39,383 nucleotides of DNA from positions 1-39,383 of the forward strand of contig DATAWZ010000197.1 of the NCBI GenBank assembly GCA_036266975.1. Direction: 5' to 3'. Under the pieces are notes generated by a model. It searched no databases. It had not been told where the DNA came from and was given only the letters and a program-made list of their open reading frames with translations. Positions 36,935 to 39,383 of this stretch are shown in pieces; position 1 is the stretch's first letter, and each line of letters begins with the position of its first letter. A program made the translations under genes and the position numbers. Origin of the DNA: DATAWZ01 sp036266975. Its GTDB lineage: Bacteria; Actinomycetota; Thermoleophilia; Solirubrobacterales; Solirubrobacteraceae.

Positions 36935-38728
36935 TCAGGCGCCCGTGGCCGCGCCGACCGCGCGCGGCAGGATCGTCGCGAGCGCATCGCGCAGCGCGCC
37001 CGCCGGGTCGGCGGGCAGCGTCCGCGCGCGCCAGCCGACGTGCCCGTCGGGCCGCACGAGCAGCGCGCCGTCGGCCTGGGTATCCACGAGGGACGCCCAG
37101 CGCCCGCTGGGGTCGGAGAGCTCGCAGCCCTCGCCGATCCGCAGCGCCGACAGCGGAAGGCCGAGCTCGCCGGCGAGGACCTGGGCGGCCGCCGTCCACG
37201 GCTCGCCGCCCTCGCGCGCGAGCAGCGTGAAGCCACCGCGCCCGACCAGGTCGAGCGTCGAGACCCGCTCGCCGCCACGCTGGAGCCACGCGTGCGCAAG
37301 CCGCGCGCCCGGGCGGGTGCTCGGCGTGTGCTCGTGGCCCATCGGGTCGCGGGGCGGCGCGGGCGTGCCGTCGGGGACGACCGCGCCGTTCTCGTAGACG
37401 AAGCCGATCTCGATGTCGTGCGCCTGGAATTCCATGCGCTGGGTGGCGATCACCTCGGCGAGCCGCGCACGCCGCGTGGCGCCGTCGGCCGTGTCCGCGA
37501 ACAGCGCCATGAACGTCGCCAGGTGGGCCTCCGGCGGGGCGCCGGGGATCATCCCGAGCCCGGCGTCGATCACCAGATGGTTGGTCCAGGTCATCAGCGC
37601 CCACTCGGCGTTGCGGGCGCCGACCGGGCGGCGCTCGGCCTCGTAGCTGTCCAGCAGCGCGGCCGCGGCGTGCCCGCCGGTCACCGCGGCGAGCTTCCAG
37701 GCGAGGTTGTGCGCGTCCTGGATGGCGGTGTTCAGGCCGAGCCCGGTGGTCGGTGGATGGCGGTGGGCGGCGTCGCCGGCGAGCAGGATGCGCCCGCTGC
37801 GGTAGCGGTCGGCCACGATCGCGTCGAGGATCCAGTGGCTGACCCGGTGGACGGTCACCTCCAGCTCGGGCAGCTTGAGCAGCCGGCGGATGCGCGGAAC
37901 GACCGCGTCCTCGTCGAAGCGCTCGGGGTCGTCGGGCATGACCATGAAGTGCAGGACCCACTCCTCCGAGCGCGTGCCCCACTGGTCCGGTCCCATCGCC
38001 ACGATCGCGCCGCTGCCCCACGAGCCCAGGCCGTCGGGGTTGACGAAGAAGCGGATCAGCGTCTCCTCGTCGTCGAGGTACGGCGAGAGGTCGGCGGCGA
38101 AGTGCGTGCTGACCATGTCCATCAGGCCGGTCGGCCCCTGCATCTCGATGCCCAGCGCCGGGCCGAACGTGCGCCCGCCGTCGGCGGCCACCACGTACTG
38201 GGCGCGGACCGTGTACTCCTCCCCGCTCGCGGTGTCCACGACGCGCGCGGTGACCCCGTCGGAGTCCTGCTCGAAGCTCGCGACCTCGTGGCCGTAGCGG
38301 ACCATCCCGGGCGCGCGGCGCTCGGCGTGCTCGCGCAGCAGCGGCTCGAGCCGAATCTGGGGCAGGTTGCCGCTGAGCACGGGGCTGTCCGCCTCGTAGA
38401 CGGCGCGCAGGTCGCGTCCGCCGAAGGCGTCCATCGCCCAGATGAGCTTGCGGTCGACCGGGCCCTCGCCGCCCATCGACGTGTACCAGCCGGTGACCAT
38501 CATCTGCTCGAACGGCGTGCCCCGCTCGTAGACGTCGCCGGCGACCCCGTGCTCGCGCAGGATCTCCATCGTGCGCTGGTTGAGGTAGTGGGCCTTGGGC
38601 AGATGCGAGGTGGTCTCGTGACGCTCGACGCACAGCGACTGCACCCCCAGGTCGGACAGGAAGATCGAGGCCGACAACCCGCACCCGCCTCCGCCGACGA
38701 TCAACACCGGAACCTGAACGTCAGACAC
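36935..38728 (-). CDS. TfdB-like FAD-dependent phenol hydroxylase
   Basis: 597-residue class A flavoprotein monooxygenase that adds a hydroxyl to a phenolic ring with NAD(P)H. N-terminal FAD motif VPVLIVGGGGCGLSASIFLSDLG, then SHLPKAHYLNQRTMEILREHGV as in 2,4-dichlorophenol 6-monooxygenase (TfdB), middle motif YVVAADGGRTFG, and GDAAHRHPPTTGLGLNTAIQDAHNLAWKL. A C-terminal thioredoxin-like domain follows, as in the phenol hydroxylase family. The start is GTG at 38728 with AGGAGA seven bases upstream. First gene of a four-gene operon with FAH, MetE-like and VOC genes. The probable promoter at 38773-38784 overlaps a GntR-site-like sequence. Confidence 0.94.
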   Translation of the reverse strand: MSDVQVPVLIVGGGGCGLSASIFLSDLGVQSLCVERHETTSHLPKAHYLNQRTMEILREHGVAGDVYERGTPFEQMMVTGWYTSMGGEGPVDRKLIWAMDAFGGRDLRAVYEADSPVLSGNLPQIRLEPLLREHAERRAPGMVRYGHEVASFEQDSDGVTARVVDTASGEEYTVRAQYVVAADGGRTFGPALGIEMQGPTGLMDMVSTHFAADLSPYLDDEETLIRFFVNPDGLGSWGSGAIVAMGPDQWGTRSEEWVLHFMVMPDDPERFDEDAVVPRIRRLLKLPELEVTVHRVSHWILDAIVADRYRSGRILLAGDAAHRHPPTTGLGLNTAIQDAHNLAWKLAAVTGGHAAAALLDSYEAERRPVGARNAEWALMTWTNHLVIDAGLGMIPGAPPEAHLATFMALFADTADGATRRARLAEVIATQRMEFQAHDIEIGFVYENGAVVPDGTPAPPRDPMGHEHTPSTRPGARLAHAWLQRGGERVSTLDLVGRGGFTLLAREGGEPWTAAAQVLAGELGLPLSALRIGEGCELSDPSGRWASLVDTQADGALLVRPDGHVGWRARTLPADPAGALRDALATILPRAVGAATGA

Positions 38729-38772
38729 CGCCTGTCTCCTCTCCCGCAGGACCCGCGAACGGGCATGATCGA

Positions 38773-38784
38773 TGATGCATTATC
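38773..38784 (-). promoter_or_regulatory. Hydroxylase operon promoter with overlapping GntR-site-like sequence
   Basis: On the minus strand GATAAT (38779-38784) is a good -10, giving a leader of about 45 bases with a proper ribosome-binding site. It runs into ATAATGCATCA, which shares ATAATGC with the gntR promoter and the nine bases AATGCATCA with 33627-33635. A bound repressor would cover the -10 and start site. Confidence 0.45.
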
Positions 38785-38814
38785 TCTCCGCCGACGGCAG
38801 AATAGCCCATCGCC

Positions 38815-39383
38815 TCAGCCGCCGACGCGCACGAGGACCTTGGTCGCCCCGTCGGGCAGCAGGCCCATCAGCTCGCGCAGGCGAGCGCCCTCGCGCAGGT
38901 CCTCGAAGTCGGCCACGACGGTGCCCGGAAGCACGCCGGCGATGCCGTCGCCCAGCGCCTCGACGGCGAGATGGAAGTCACCGCGCTCGCGCCCGCCGCG
39001 CGCGGGCTCCTCGCCGAAGAACACGCCGAAGTGGCGCAGCGTGAGCTCCTTCATGTAGGGCACCTGGGGGTCCACCGCGGTCCACGGCGTGTGGCCGTAG
39101 GTGCGCAGGACGACGACGATGCCCTGCGCGCGGCAGATCCGGAACGCCCGCGCGAGGTAGCCGTCGGCCGCGGCCACGCAGTCCTCCATCGAGACGAACA
39201 CGACGCCGCACGCACCCCGCGCGTCGCCGGGTCGAGCGCCGCCGAGGCGCCCAGCTCGAGCGCGGCCGCGCGTCGGCGCCCGGAGGGGTCGAGCACGGTG
39301 ATCGGGCCCGCGCCGGCGCTGCGCAGGCGCGCGAGCGCGAGCAGGGCGTAGTCCTCGGCGCCGAGCAGCGCGACCCGGTCGCC
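38815..39383 (-). pseudogene. Frameshifted zinc-type alcohol dehydrogenase (MDR), runs past window end
   Basis: From the window end the minus strand reads GDRVALLGAEDYALLALARL, then ITVLDPSGRRRAAALELGASAALDP, the nucleotide-binding region of a medium-chain dehydrogenase. Around 39205-39230 the frame changes and continues as VVFVSMEDCVAAADGYLARAFRICRAQG, then GIVVVLRTYGHTPW and a typical end (VADFEDLREGARLRELMGLLPDGATKVLVRVGG). About 20 residues usual after LDP are also missing. The N-terminal zinc-binding half lies outside the window. A single-base assembly error could explain the frame change but not the missing segment. Confidence 0.72.

Overview
The window is very GC-rich, densely coded DNA. 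Neighbouring genes overlap by ATGA or GTGA, convergent genes share stop codons, and many genes begin directly after a -10 hexamer with no leader. Gene content (assimilatory nitrate system, F420-type and mycofactocin-type oxidoreductases, PucR regulator, protocatechuate pathway, several paralogous catabolic enzymes) fits a soil actinobacterium. A Thermoleophilia/Solirubrobacterales-like host is my best guess; this is inference, as no rRNA or marker gene is present. I saw no tRNA, rRNA, CRISPR array, IS element or phage gene.

Region 1 (1-9842) is nitrogen oxide metabolism. A NarK-type transporter, NirB, NirD and a nitrate reductase fused to a FAD domain (cut by the window start) lie on the minus strand. 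A divergent TetR regulator lies beside narK. Next come a soluble globin and an unusual membrane globin that carries two tandem copies of a TM-ectodomain-TM module. Almost the same about 30-bp operator occurs upstream of nirB, between narK and tetR, and upstream of the globin pair, which suggests one TetR regulon joining nitrate/nitrite assimilation to NO handling. The membrane globin is the strongest candidate for something undescribed.

Region 2 (9843-22471) holds a secreted propeller-like protein, then an acyl-CoA dehydrogenase, an enoyl-CoA hydratase, a LuxC-type acyl reductase, a LuxE-type acyl-activating enzyme, a broken SMP-30 gene, a BadH-like dehydrogenase and a GAF/PucR regulator. An 18-bp inverted repeat (CTTGTC-N6-GACAAG) lies upstream of both the hydratase and luxE-like operons. 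A luciferase-like oxidoreductase, a cupin, a mycofactocin-type SDR and a decayed intradiol dioxygenase follow. Three abutting perfect 24-bp palindromes separate the SMP-30 remnant from the SDR.

Region 3 (22470-31783) has a cytochrome P450, an ABC1/UbiB-like kinase, a metallo-beta-lactamase-fold hydrolase, pobA, pcaH, pcaG, a MetE-like zinc methyltransferase, an MFS transporter and its divergent ArsR-type regulator. Region 4 (31808-39383) has pcaB-pcaC, a non-coding stretch with three imperfect repeats, a GntR regulator, and an operon of TfdB-like phenol hydroxylase, FAH-family enzyme, a second MetE-like protein and a VOC extradiol dioxygenase. A frameshifted alcohol dehydrogenase runs off the end. 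Together pobA and pcaHGBC convert 4-hydroxybenzoate to beta-ketoadipate enol-lactone; the rest of the beta-ketoadipate pathway is not in the window.
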